A stretch of 64,000 nucleotides of DNA from Sporosarcina sp. Marseille-Q4943 (GCF_943736995.1 NZ_CALSFT010000002.1:744001-808000); one strand, 5' to 3'. Shown: positions 9,790-18,519, numbered from the stretch's first letter. Translations and numbers: made by a program. Notes: a model not told the origin generated them from the sequence alone.

Positions 9790-10722
9790 ATGGATGGCAT
9801 AATTGCATTATTTACGTTTCTAGTTGTAGCAACGATCGGAATCTCCCTGCGAGCTTACTATGTGTATTTGAATGAGAAAAGGAACTTACGTGAAGAAATC
9901 GGCGAGTCCGTCTATATAGAAACGTGGACCCGCAAAAAGAAGTCGAAAAAAGAGAAGGTATTGGAAAGGCTGTTCAAGTTTGCGGATGATTTCTCCGATC
10001 TTGGGCAGCGTGTCAATTTCTTCAGTGAAAACGTAGAGGTGAAAAAGCTCCTCATACAAGCCGGATATCCGTACGGATTAACGGTCGCCCGTTTTCAAGG
10101 GCTGAAAATCTTCATGCTGATCGCAGGATTTTTCATGGGAGGCATTTTATTCATCCTCGGATTTCCGTTCTCACAATTCATGCTAATCCTCATGCCGATT
10201 GCAGGGTTCGGAGGAACCGTCCTTTGGCTCAGGTCAAAGGCGAAGAAACGGCAGGAGGAGATTTCTTACCAGCTTCCTGACTTCCTTGACACGATGAGCG
10301 TCACTTTGCAGGCGGGAGTCGGGATGGACCAGGCGCTTCGCGACATCGTGCATTATTTCGAAGGCCCCGTTAAAGAGGAATTCGGCCGTTTCATCCAGGA
10401 ATTGAGCGTAGGGGTTCCACGTTCTGAAGCGTACAAATCATTGCTCGAAAGGAACGACAGCAAAGAGTTCCAAATTCTGATCAAATCACTATTGCAAGGG
10501 GAACGCCTCGGTGTTCCGATTGCGGACACATTTAAACAACAAGCCGAAGAGATGAGGAAACTAAAGAAAGAATTGATCAAGGAGAAGGCGGCCAAAGCAT
10601 CACCGAAAGTGACGTTAGTAACTACTTTCCTCGTGTTGCCTTCTGCCCTCGTCCTAATCGGAGGCTTGATGATTATAAATATATTCAACCAAAACAAAGG
10701 GATTTTCGAGTTATTCAACTAA
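9790..10722 (+). CDS. tadC: Tad inner-membrane platform protein TadC
   Basis: 310 residues with the same topology as TadB: one N-terminal membrane segment, a pair around 105-145, a GspF domain (YQLPDFLDTMSVTLQAGVGMDQAL, about 157-180), and a C-terminal hydrophobic segment (VTTFLVLPSALVLIGGLMII). It is the partner of TadB in the pilus base. It is followed after 29 bases by the pilin gene. Confidence 0.9.
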   Translation: MDGIIALFTFLVVATIGISLRAYYVYLNEKRNLREEIGESVYIETWTRKKKSKKEKVLERLFKFADDFSDLGQRVNFFSENVEVKKLLIQAGYPYGLTVARFQGLKIFMLIAGFFMGGILFILGFPFSQFMLILMPIAGFGGTVLWLRSKAKKRQEEISYQLPDFLDTMSVTLQAGVGMDQALRDIVHYFEGPVKEEFGRFIQELSVGVPRSEAYKSLLERNDSKEFQILIKSLLQGERLGVPIADTFKQQAEEMRKLKKELIKEKAAKASPKVTLVTTFLVLPSALVLIGGLMIINIFNQNKGIFELFN

Positions 10723-10751
10723 AATACATTTATTCAAGGAGAGAATTGAAG

Positions 10752-10958
10752 ATGAAAGAAAAAATGATGATGGCTTGGACGAAATTGATGTTCCCGGTAA
10801 AAAACGAAAAAGGGGCACAATCGTTGGAGTGGCTAGGGATTGCGGCTTTGCTCATTTTGGTGCTAGGGATTATCTCGACTGCTTTGAGTGACCAAAAGGC
10901 ATCAATTGGCACATTGGTTAAAACTATCATAGATAAAATCAGTGGAATGGTCGGATAA
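10752..10958 (+). CDS. flp: Flp-type pilin precursor
   Basis: 68 residues. The leader NEKGAQSLEW has the class IVb prepilin pattern: Gly just before the processing site, Glu at mature position +5 and an aromatic residue (Trp rather than the usual Tyr) at +6. A 20-residue hydrophobic helix (LGIAALLILVLGIISTAL) follows, and the mature pilin would be about 45 residues. The ATG at 10752 has AAGGAGAG at 9 bases; the TTG at 10746 is too close to it. It is presumably the major subunit of the pilus built by TadABC. No prepilin peptidase gene lies in the window, so cleavage must be done by an enzyme encoded elsewhere. Confidence 0.85.
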   Translation: MKEKMMMAWTKLMFPVKNEKGAQSLEWLGIAALLILVLGIISTALSDQKASIGTLVKTIIDKISGMVG

Positions 10959-10981
10959 TTTGTAACAGAAAGGATGTACCA

Positions 10982-12391
10982 ATGAAAAAGGTTTTACTAC
11001 ACATACTAATATTATCTCTGGTCGCTATTTTGGTTGCATGCAATAACAACAACCAACAGGAAAAGGATAATAATCCGAAAGAACCTGTTTCATTGGTTGA
11101 CTCGTCAAATGAAAATAGTGAAATCGATACAGCTGGAATGGAAGAAACTGATACAGGGGAAGATGATAAGGAGGTTGAAGCAACTCCACTTCCTCGCACA
11201 CTTTCAGAATTAGCGGCTTTACCGTCCGGGTATACAGACTATTTATCTGTTACCGATGAGAATGACCAGAAAAAACTAGATGAATTGACCGAAGGATTGC
11301 CGGATATTTCAGGTAACCCGACTGATAATGAGTTGAATACCTATTACAATGAATTGCTAGCAATCTTTCAACAAGGATTTCTAGGACCTGAAGAAATTAT
11401 TGCGAAAATAAAATTCCAGGCATTAGGTAATCCGGACATAGAAAATCCGCGCATGCAATTTAAAGAGAATTTAAATGTACTTGTCCTTTTAGACGGGTCT
11501 GGAAGTATGGGGAAAAATATCGGCGGCCAAACGCAAATGGAAGCGGCGAAAAAGGCAATCGTCCAGTTCGTCGGAAATTTGCCGAAGGAAGCGAATGTCG
11601 GCCTTCGTGTCTACGGACATAAAGGGACTGGAAGTTCTACGGATAAAGCGATGTCATGCTCTAGCAGTGACTTGCTCTATCCAATACAGCCATATGAAAA
11701 AAATGCATTCAAACAATCTCTCGACCAAGTGAAGCCGGCAGGTTGGACGCCGACTGAGCTTGCCATAACGGAAGCGCATAAGGACTTGGCCAATTTTGAT
11801 GGGGAAAATAACACGAATATCGTCTATCTTGTCAGTGACGGCATATCGACATGCGATGATGATCCGGTTGAGGCCGCAAAAGCTTTGTATGATTCCCATA
11901 TTACACCGATTATTAATATTATCGGCTTTAATGTGGATAATGATGGGCAAAAACAGTTGAAAGAAATGGCAAAAGTGGTTGAGGGTACTTATCAAGACGT
12001 AACAGATGCTGAAACACTTCAAAACGAATTAGATCAGACAAATGAAATTGCGGAAAAGTGGGCTAAGTGGAAAGAGGATAAGGAAGCCGGACTTGAAAAC
12101 CAGCGAGTGGATAATAGGTTGGAAATTTTTATGTATGGTGCAGATGAGTTTGGTAAATTAGTAAATGAAAGACAGCAAATCGGGTTTGCTTTACAGTATT
12201 TATACCAAACGAAAAAAGTAATGACGAGAGATAGCTATAAATATTTAACTGACCGAAACATGGAATATCATCAATGGATAAATGATGAATATGAAGAACT
12301 TAAAAAATCATTACGCGAAACAAATGAAATGCAATTTAATGAGGCGATTAAAGCATTGGAAGAAAAATATTTGAAAAACACTCCTGACTAA
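10982..12391 (+). CDS. von Willebrand factor A domain lipoprotein in the Tad locus
   Basis: 469 residues. The lipoprotein signal peptide ends in the lipobox LVAC (Cys20), followed by an Asn/Gln-rich linker and an acidic stretch. A VWA domain spans about 160-350. Its metal-ion-dependent adhesion site is complete: DGSGSMG at about 171, Thr in GWTPTEL and Asp in VSDGIST. A charged helical C-terminus (about 360-469) follows. VWA domains with an intact MIDAS bind protein or matrix ligands. Position right behind the pilin suggests an adhesin or assembly factor held on the outer membrane face. It is transcribed with the pilus genes (23 bases after flp, 15 bases before the next gene). The ligand cannot be predicted. 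Confidence 0.85.
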   Translation: MKKVLLHILILSLVAILVACNNNNQQEKDNNPKEPVSLVDSSNENSEIDTAGMEETDTGEDDKEVEATPLPRTLSELAALPSGYTDYLSVTDENDQKKLDELTEGLPDISGNPTDNELNTYYNELLAIFQQGFLGPEEIIAKIKFQALGNPDIENPRMQFKENLNVLVLLDGSGSMGKNIGGQTQMEAAKKAIVQFVGNLPKEANVGLRVYGHKGTGSSTDKAMSCSSSDLLYPIQPYEKNAFKQSLDQVKPAGWTPTELAITEAHKDLANFDGENNTNIVYLVSDGISTCDDDPVEAAKALYDSHITPIINIIGFNVDNDGQKQLKEMAKVVEGTYQDVTDAETLQNELDQTNEIAEKWAKWKEDKEAGLENQRVDNRLEIFMYGADEFGKLVNERQQIGFALQYLYQTKKVMTRDSYKYLTDRNMEYHQWINDEYEELKKSLRETNEMQFNEAIKALEEKYLKNTPD

Positions 12392-12406
12392 GAAAGGAGG
12401 ATGAAC

Positions 12407-14188
12407 TTGAATAGTAGACGGTTAAGAAAATCTTACGCCATATTCATGCTGACAATCATCTTGTCATGGACAGTATTACCTGGAATAGCAATGGCGGATT
12501 GGTTAAAGGCTGGAAAATCGATTGATGTAACGGAACCAATCACCGGCGGCGAAGCGATCAAGGGCGGGGAATCATTTACGAGTGGCGAATTCATGGCCCC
12601 TGGAGAGGTTTACACGTATGGTAAGCCTTTTACAGGAAAATTCACCCTGACGTCTGGAACTATCATTGTTCCCGTAACTGCTGAAAACAAAGGGTTGTTT
12701 TTAATTCCGAGTACGTTGAATGGTACGGCTTACGGAGATTTCCTTAAGGCGGGGGACATCATTTCCGGAGGGAAACCCCCGAATGCCGGTCAGGTTCCCG
12801 ACTTTAACGGAAAAGCGCCGACAGTCGGTGAGTCGATTACTGGAGGCGAAGGTCCAAGCGGCGGCGAAGGTCCGGACGGCGGTGAAGGCCCGAACAGCGG
12901 CGAAGGTCCAAGCGGTGGTGAAGGTCCGACAGGCGGTGAAGGTCCAAACGGCGGTGAGGGTCCGAACGGCGGTGAAGGTCCGAACGGCGGTGAAGGCCCG
13001 AACAGCGGCGAAGGTCCAAGCGGGGGTGAAGGTCCGACAGGCGGTGAAGGTCCAAACGGCGGTGAAGGTCCAAACGGCGGTGAAGGTCCAAACGGCGGTG
13101 AAGGTCCAAACGGCGGTGAAGGTCCGACTGGAGGCGAAGGTTCGACCGGTGGTGAAGGACCGGCTGGCGGAACAGCACCGACAGGAGGAGACGGTCCAAC
13201 AGACGGGACAACTGGTGGTGGTCCCACTTTAGACAGTGACCATGGGCATTCCGGAAGCATAGGGTCAATCGATGAAAGCGATCCATTTGCGGGCGGCCCA
13301 TCGATGTTGAATGTTCTTATAAAGTCTACAGATGGTTCTAGAGGACTTCCCGGTCATCTGATTGGGGCCTTAAGAGATGTTAAGACTTTCTGGTTCGGTT
13401 TTGGTGAGAAATTAATAGGTCCACTTGCAGCCTATCAAGCCAATTTTAATATTGTTCCAGATGGTAAAGGGAACTACAAGATTATGGGGAAGAGATATTT
13501 AAAAAACTCATTCCTGAATGATTACTTTCAAAAGTTCAAAGAATATACAGTTGACGGTAAAAAACGGAAACTACATGTAACAGTAGGTCAAGACCTGCTG
13601 GATGATTACCATGCATCCAAAAAACTGGCCATTGAAGGAAATCAGAATAAAACCAAGTGGCAGCTCGCGAAAGATGCAGCAAAATCCAGTGTTGATGACG
13701 CTATAAATGTAACCAAAAAAAGTTTTTGGAAACGTTCCAATATGGCAAAGCTCAACGGACCGGTTAATGTTCTGCTAAGTTCTGCAAACAGTCTACTTGA
13801 CTACTCTGGTACTAAGTGGTCCGCGGATCCCGAGAAATCAAAAAAAGGTTATGCCTCAACAGACTTTGCTGCCGATATTACTACTGACGTGGCTATCGGA
13901 GTCGGAGTTACAGCCCTTTCCTCAGTAGCGGGTAGCATGGCTGCTGGTGCATTTGCAGGAACTATGGTACCTGTCCCGATTGTCGGGACGGCGGTAGGTG
14001 CCCTTGTTGGTTTAGGCGTTGGATTGTTTTCTACTTACTTGCTAAACACTAGTACTGGCAGGGCTGTCAAACAGTTTGCGAGGGACAGTGTAAAGGCTGT
14101 TTATGATGGAGCCGTTGAGACGGCCAAGGGTATTTGGAATTCTGGTAAAAAGTTTTTTGGCAACATGAAGAGCATTTGGGGTTCTTGA
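12407..14188 (+). CDS. Secreted GGEGPx-repeat protein with glycine-zipper C-terminus
   Basis: About 593 residues. The TTG at 12407 is the preferred start, since AAGGAGG abuts the in-frame ATG at 12401 but stands 6 bases from the TTG. A signal peptide ends at AMA near residue 28. A short region with GGE-type turns follows (about 40-140). Then come about 17 tandem GGEGPx hexapeptides plus two decayed units, and an acidic linker. The C-terminal 290 residues are basic and non-repetitive, ending in a long Gly/Ala-rich hydrophobic stretch (about 485-550, with VGALVGLGVGL) and an amphipathic tail rich in Lys. No family was recognised. The repeats would form an extended stalk. The tail resembles glycine-zipper or pore-forming regions of exported toxins, but this is only a resemblance. 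It is co-transcribed with the VWA lipoprotein. Confidence 0.75.
   Translation: MNSRRLRKSYAIFMLTIILSWTVLPGIAMADWLKAGKSIDVTEPITGGEAIKGGESFTSGEFMAPGEVYTYGKPFTGKFTLTSGTIIVPVTAENKGLFLIPSTLNGTAYGDFLKAGDIISGGKPPNAGQVPDFNGKAPTVGESITGGEGPSGGEGPDGGEGPNSGEGPSGGEGPTGGEGPNGGEGPNGGEGPNGGEGPNSGEGPSGGEGPTGGEGPNGGEGPNGGEGPNGGEGPNGGEGPTGGEGSTGGEGPAGGTAPTGGDGPTDGTTGGGPTLDSDHGHSGSIGSIDESDPFAGGPSMLNVLIKSTDGSRGLPGHLIGALRDVKTFWFGFGEKLIGPLAAYQANFNIVPDGKGNYKIMGKRYLKNSFLNDYFQKFKEYTVDGKKRKLHVTVGQDLLDDYHASKKLAIEGNQNKTKWQLAKDAAKSSVDDAINVTKKSFWKRSNMAKLNGPVNVLLSSANSLLDYSGTKWSADPEKSKKGYASTDFAADITTDVAIGVGVTALSSVAGSMAAGAFAGTMVPVPIVGTAVGALVGLGVGLFSTYLLNTSTGRAVKQFARDSVKAVYDGAVETAKGIWNSGKKFFGNMKSIWGS
12842..13195 (+). repeat. 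Tandem 18-nt repeats encoding GGEGPx hexapeptides
   Basis: The 18-nt unit GGCGGTGAAGGTCCGAAC recurs about 19 times in frame, with x = N, S, T, D or A. A second-order duplication is visible. The 108-nt block starting at the SGEGPS unit near 12893 is repeated almost exactly from 13001, so the array grew by slippage or unequal exchange of multi-unit blocks. The last units (EGST, TAPT, DGPT) are decayed. Confidence 0.9.
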
Positions 14189-14251
14189 GGAATGAAGTCT
14201 GTTGGCCTGTCCAGCAGACCTTCATTCTATTGTGGAAGGAAGTGAGAGTAA

Positions 14252-14629
14252 ATGTTTGAAACAAAAAAATTCTTGCAGGCGATTGGTTTATCATTGCTCA
14301 TTTCAGTAGTGTTATCATTTATACTTGGCCTTATTCAATTTGAACATCAATCAGTGTTTCTACTTATTCAAATGCTTTCATTTTACGGAACGATGGGTTT
14401 TTTTGCTGTTGTTTTCAATCCCAAAACTCCATTCACAGCGTCCTATATTGGTGCTCTGATTATCGCCATGCTAAATATATTATTTGCTAACTACGTTTTC
14501 GGTGTATGGATGTTTGTCAATCCATCTAGTATAAATAAGATCCTTTCTTTTGCAGTTATTACTGCATTAAGCGTGACGGCCGTTACTTTGTTAATTAAAA
14601 ATAGAAGTGAGCGATTTGCCGATGTTTAA
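14252..14629 (+). CDS. Small four-helix membrane protein
   Basis: 125 residues, almost wholly hydrophobic, with four predicted membrane helices (about 8-29, 33-55, 66-92 and 99-118). There is a good ribosome site (GGAAGGAAGTGAG) before the ATG. No family was recognised. It is the first of seven consecutive small membrane-protein genes between the repeat protein and the pseudopilins, and it overlaps the next gene by 8 bases if that starts at 14622. It may be an accessory factor or immunity-type protein for the exported repeat protein; this is speculation from position alone. Confidence 0.7.
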   Translation: MFETKKFLQAIGLSLLISVVLSFILGLIQFEHQSVFLLIQMLSFYGTMGFFAVVFNPKTPFTASYIGALIIAMLNILFANYVFGVWMFVNPSSINKILSFAVITALSVTAVTLLIKNRSERFADV

Positions 14630-15287
14630 AAATATCTTTGATATATATAACCGTAATCTCCTTGATATTCTATTCCTTATGGTACTCGTAATTCTACCTG
14701 TCACAAGCTTGATCTTCATTGCAATCATCTACTTCGGTACTGCATTTGATGGGGAGCTCTCAGTGTTTTTTTTAGGATATAGCATAATTATCAACTTCAT
14801 CATATGTCTTCCGCCTTTCTTATGGATGATATTGAAAGATCTAAACGATGAAAAAGCAGGGTTGAAAAAATGTCTTACTTTCTTTGCTACTCAATTCGGA
14901 CCCCTATTATTTACTTCGTTTATTTTTTATACTTTAGCAATTTATACAAGTTGGATGATGCTTGTCCCTACAATCCTAATTTTGCTTTTCACGATGATCT
15001 ATCCGTTTTTCTCCGACTATCCGACGTTGAAAGATATGTTTATACAAGCGAAAAATAAGATATTTGAAGAAAATATTGCAATCTTTGTTGACTTGATTAT
15101 TATAATTTCTACGTTGGTCCTGCTTTGGGCAGGAATGACATATTTCATGCAGAACTATGATAATAATATTGTTTCCTTTATGCTTATCCGTTCCTTATTA
15201 AACATGATTGTTTTCCCGTTTCTGTATATTTATTTAACAGTACGGTACAGGAATACGGAAGAAGAATTTACGATGATCAATGTATAA
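14622..15287 (+). CDS. Polytopic membrane protein, unknown function
   Basis: 221 residues from the ATG at 14622, which overlaps the previous stop. The in-frame GTG at 14607 lacks a ribosome site. About six membrane helices are visible, with short charged loops (KDLNDEKAGLKKC, QAKNKIFEEN). The base composition is more AT-rich than the tad genes upstream, as for its neighbours through 18480. The family was not recognised. The sequence also overlaps the start of the following gene, which suggests coupled translation of the membrane-protein set. Confidence 0.7.
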   Translation: MFKNIFDIYNRNLLDILFLMVLVILPVTSLIFIAIIYFGTAFDGELSVFFLGYSIIINFIICLPPFLWMILKDLNDEKAGLKKCLTFFATQFGPLLFTSFIFYTLAIYTSWMMLVPTILILLFTMIYPFFSDYPTLKDMFIQAKNKIFEENIAIFVDLIIIISTLVLLWAGMTYFMQNYDNNIVSFMLIRSLLNMIVFPFLYIYLTVRYRNTEEEFTMINV

Positions 15288-15303
15288 GGAGATGAGAACT
15301 GAG

Positions 15304-15747
15304 ATGGAAGTTTCTTCGAAAAAACAAAGTGAACAGCCATTGCTGAAAAAAGTGCCCATTTGGTTGATGATTCTGTTAAGTGTACTGTCTCTTGGCTTTT
15401 ATCTAGGCTTTTGGCTGCTGAATAGAAAAAAGGATCTTAATGTATTACAGCCGAATCACCATATACCTTTCACTTTGTGGACAATTTCTACAGTGCTTTT
15501 AATCGTCTTTTTCTTTCTGAACACTTTCAACCACTTCATTTTTTCAAATATAGGATACTTATACGTGGAGTCAATAGATACTATTTTCACGTTCTTCTTC
15601 GTCGGCCTGTTGTATTATAGTGCTTTCAGAATCCGAGAAATAATTGAAGGGACTTCCACGATTACGTTTAATAAATATCTTTTATTTTTCTTTCATATTT
15701 TTTACATCCAATATAAAGTCAATCGGGAAGTTATAGCAAAGGCTTGA
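15304..15747 (+). CDS. Membrane protein with DUF4234-like N-terminus
   Basis: About 147 residues with four membrane helices. The first helix, in the sequence LGFYLGFWLLNRKKDLN, resembles DUF4234 proteins, which carry a Gly-Tyr-Trp pattern followed by a basic residue and a Leu-Asn pair; the match is weak. The ATG at 15304 suits the AAGGAGATGAG ribosome site better than the ATG at 15280 that overlaps the previous stop. Function is unknown. Confidence 0.65.
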   Translation: MEVSSKKQSEQPLLKKVPIWLMILLSVLSLGFYLGFWLLNRKKDLNVLQPNHHIPFTLWTISTVLLIVFFFLNTFNHFIFSNIGYLYVESIDTIFTFFFVGLLYYSAFRIREIIEGTSTITFNKYLLFFFHIFYIQYKVNREVIAKA

Positions 15748-15774
15748 GTGTCGTGAAAAAGAGGAGATAGACGA

Positions 15775-16368
15775 ATGATGTCACAAAACAATGTAACCAA
15801 ACCGATAGCAGAGAAACGTCTTGGATTTACTATTGCCTTGCATCTGTTTTTATTAGTGGGAGCAAGTTCCTTCCCGGAAGGCAGTTTTTTCTTTTGGCTC
15901 GCCATTAATCTTGGAGTGGAGGCTTTAATTGTTTTCCGTGTACTTACGATGTGGAATCGATACAAATACGATACAAAGCGCTACTATTCTATCCAAGCGT
16001 ATTGGATGCTTATCGGATTCTCGATTTACACCACATTGCCATTTGTAAGAATAAGCTATGGAACAGTCGTATTCTGGCCACTTCTTATTGGCACATTACT
16101 ACTCTTCTTATTAGGACATCTTTTGAAGGAGAGGATTGGAGAAGTCTTTGTAAATCCGCGTAAACTAAAGCAACTTGTCATGTGGCCTACGGCGCTGGCG
16201 GGGATTGTCCTTATTGGCATTTTGGTCATGGCGGTTTTACGGTTTCAATCAGTGCATCCGAATGTGGGGATTGCTATCTTCTTATACATGCTAGGAGGAT
16301 TTTCAATATTCACGGCAACCCCATTTTCGCTAACAGAAGAACGGATAGAGAAGCTGAAGGGTAATTGA
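15775..16368 (+). CDS. Membrane protein, tandem family copy 1
   Basis: 197 residues with about six membrane helices. It is the first intact member of a tandem family with shared landmarks: LHLFLLVGASSFPEG near the N-terminus, NLGVEALIVFR, the loop VNPRKLKQLVMWPTALAGI, and the end ATPFSLTEERIEKLK. Copies 2 and 3 (16539 and 17209) share all four landmarks; the gene at 17887 shares only the layout. No family was recognised. The ATG follows AAGAGGAGATAGACG. The conserved PEG, NPRK and EERIEKL blocks argue for selection on function. Confidence 0.75.
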   Translation: MMSQNNVTKPIAEKRLGFTIALHLFLLVGASSFPEGSFFFWLAINLGVEALIVFRVLTMWNRYKYDTKRYYSIQAYWMLIGFSIYTTLPFVRISYGTVVFWPLLIGTLLLFLLGHLLKERIGEVFVNPRKLKQLVMWPTALAGIVLIGILVMAVLRFQSVHPNVGIAIFLYMLGGFSIFTATPFSLTEERIEKLKGN

Positions 16369-16538
16369 ATTTCATTCTTCCCTCGCAGATGGCATTGTAT
16401 TTGGAACTACACTCAAGCGCATATCTTTGCAGATTGAGAACGCTAAACTTTCTAGAAGGCGGTACGAGCCGTCCTCGAAAAAAAGGGTCCAACATTGAAC
16501 GAAGCAATGGCGTTTGTCTACAAAGGGGAGGGGACTCA

Positions 16539-17138
16539 ATGAATTCACAACAAAACATCAACAAGCCGGTGGAAGCGGATAATCTCATTGTCTTTACATT
16601 TTTTTTGCACCTTTTTTTACTGTTAGTTGCCAGCTCTGTACCGGAAGGACGATTCCTCTTTTGGCTGCCCATCAATCTGACAGTGGAGGCTTTCATCATA
16701 TTCCGCCTTCTCCTATTATGGAAGCGTTATAGTAAGAACGAACCGAGGCGGTACAATTCCCTCCAGTTGTATTGGATGATTACCGGGATTTCTATTTTTG
16801 CAATGATGCCTTTTGTTAGGGCGACATATGGTTCGGTAGCCTTTTGGCCTTTCCTGATCGGTACGGTGTTTTTATTCCTATTGAGCCATTTATGGAAAGA
16901 GCCAATTGCTTCAGTATTTGTGAATCCCCGCAAAACAAAGCAACTCGTCAAGTGGCCGAAAGCGCTTGCCATCCTCGTTATCGTAGGGCTCGTCATCATG
17001 ACTGCTCTGCGGTTCACGCCGGCCCATCCTAACTTGGGGCTTAGTATTTTCTCATATATGATAGGTGGTTTTATGGCATTTTGTGCAACTCCTTTTTCAC
17101 TTGACCAAGAACGGATCGAGAAGCTGATGGCCGATTAA
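16539..17138 (+). CDS. Membrane protein, tandem family copy 2
   Basis: 199 residues. The reading frame is open upstream to 16365, but the ATG at 16539 has AAAGGGGAGGGG at a proper distance and aligns with the starts of copies 1 and 3 (MNSQQNINKPVEA against MMSQNNVTKPIAE). It keeps the family landmarks: LHLFLLLVASSVPEG, VNPRKTKQLVKWPKALAI and ATPFSLDQERIEKLM. It is preceded by a 170-base spacer without another gene. Function is unknown. Confidence 0.75.
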   Translation: MNSQQNINKPVEADNLIVFTFFLHLFLLLVASSVPEGRFLFWLPINLTVEAFIIFRLLLLWKRYSKNEPRRYNSLQLYWMITGISIFAMMPFVRATYGSVAFWPFLIGTVFLFLLSHLWKEPIASVFVNPRKTKQLVKWPKALAILVIVGLVIMTALRFTPAHPNLGLSIFSYMIGGFMAFCATPFSLDQERIEKLMAD

Positions 17139-17208
17139 GAAGGACAAAAGGCATGCCATTTAATCAAGTGGAGACGAAGTGAGAGCGTGAAATAGCGGGG
17201 AGTGACCA

Positions 17209-17802
17209 ATGATGACACAAAACAATGCAACGGAACCGATAGCAGAAACACGTCTCGGTTTTACGATTGGCTTGCATCTCTTTTTTTAAATAGCGGCAAG
17301 TGCCGTACCAGAAGGTAGTTTTTTCTTTTGGCTCCCTATTAATCTAGGGGTGGAGGCTTTAATTGTTTTCCGAATACTTACGATGTGGAATCGATACAAG
17401 CACGACACAAAGCGTTACTATTCCATCCAACTGTATTGGATGCTTATTGGGTTCTCGATTTTTACGACAATGCCTTTTGTAAGAATGAGTTACGGAACAG
17501 TGATTTTCTGGCCATTATTCATTGGTACTTTACTACTCTTCCTAGTAGGACACCTTTTGAAAGAGAGGATAGGTGAAGTCTTTGTTAATCCGCGTAAGGT
17601 GAAGCAACTAGTAATGTGGCCAACAGCACTTGCAGGAATTGTCCTCATTGGCATTGCGATCATGGCAATTTTACGATTTCAATCGGTGGACGAGAATGTC
17701 GGATTGGTTGTCTTTGCATACATGCTCGGAGGATTTGCATTATTCATTGCAACCCCATTTTCACTAACGGAAGAACAATTCGAGGAGCTGAAGAACAAAT
17801 AA
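17209..17802 (+). pseudogene. Membrane protein, tandem family copy 3, broken by an in-frame stop
   Basis: The copy starts with ATG at 17209 (MMTQNNATEPIAETRLGF) and aligns without gaps to copy 1. The codon matching Leu in LFLL is TAA at 17287-17289, after about 26 codons. The remainder stays open and well conserved to 17802, including NPRKVKQLVMWPTALAGI and ATPFSLTEEQFEEL. The sequence thus shows a single nonsense change in an otherwise intact and still recognisable gene, which suggests recent inactivation. Re-initiation at GTG 17350 could make a shortened product lacking the first helix. A sequencing error is possible because the stop lies beside a run of seven T. Confidence 0.75.
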
Positions 17803-17886
17803 AAGAGAAATAAATTGAAGGAGTAATTTCCTTTTGTGGACATACAGGTAAATGATACGTGAAAAGTTTGTTGGGGGCTATGGTCA

Positions 17887-18480
17887 ATGGGAAATCCATT
17901 CAAAGTAATGATAATGGGATATTTGATGCCTTTATTTACAGCGGTTGTAGCGCTGCTCATCCCCGAATATGATCAGCAATACATTAAATGGATAGTGGCC
18001 GTGTTTGTCTTATTAATGTTGCTACCGATCGTATTGTCATTCCGGTTCCCAGACAATAAGGAGAAAGCGTATCGCCTGACGCTCAGTTATCAATTATACG
18101 CGTTCACCTTCTTTTCAACAGTTCCATTGCTGAAAGTGATGAAGGGAACTATCGTTATTCAATTGCTGTTGGTCGGTTTGTTCATCGGCTTTTATTTTTT
18201 GGCGAGATTCGATCAGCGGACGGAAGTGCCAATTGTCTTTCCTGATTCAGATAAAAGGAAATGGCTTGCAATTCCATTTTATGCGGTACCCGTATTGCTC
18301 ACGCTTTTCGGCTTTGGAGGAGATCACAGAGTTACAAGAAGATTTTTCGAAACGCATGGGTATGATTTTGCAATGACTTATATTTCAATAATTTTATATT
18401 TATTTGCTTGTTGGCTACTGTTCTTGTTCAGTTCGCTAGCGTATAAATCCCTTGTGAAGGAAGGGTATCTGGAGAATTGA
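17887..18480 (+). CDS. Membrane protein, divergent relative of the tandem family
   Basis: 197 residues, the same length as copy 1, with about six membrane helices. The layout (hydrophobic pair, Arg-rich loop, Lys-rich loop PDSDKRKWLAIP, Tyr-Leu-Glu end) parallels the three copies upstream, although identity is low. The start at 17887 is the only in-frame ATG near a purine-rich GGGGG. It closes the membrane-protein block, and the pseudopilin genes begin 40 bases later. Function is unknown. Confidence 0.7.
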   Translation: MGNPFKVMIMGYLMPLFTAVVALLIPEYDQQYIKWIVAVFVLLMLLPIVLSFRFPDNKEKAYRLTLSYQLYAFTFFSTVPLLKVMKGTIVIQLLLVGLFIGFYFLARFDQRTEVPIVFPDSDKRKWLAIPFYAVPVLLTLFGFGGDHRVTRRFFETHGYDFAMTYISIILYLFACWLLFLFSSLAYKSLVKEGYLEN

Positions 18481-18519
18481 ATTACTTCCCATTGTGCCAT
18501 ACAAAATCAACAAACATGA

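Noticed and set aside
12790..13301. Long antisense and other-frame ORFs rich in Pro/Ser or Arg/Leu across the GGEGPx repeats
   Set aside because: They arise because the 18-nt repeat lacks stops in several frames; they have no ribosome sites and repeat in the same 18-nt register as the sense gene.
16365..16538. A 58-residue N-terminal extension for the second tandem membrane protein
   Set aside because: It is not shared by its paralogues, and the ATG at 16539 has a strong ribosome site.
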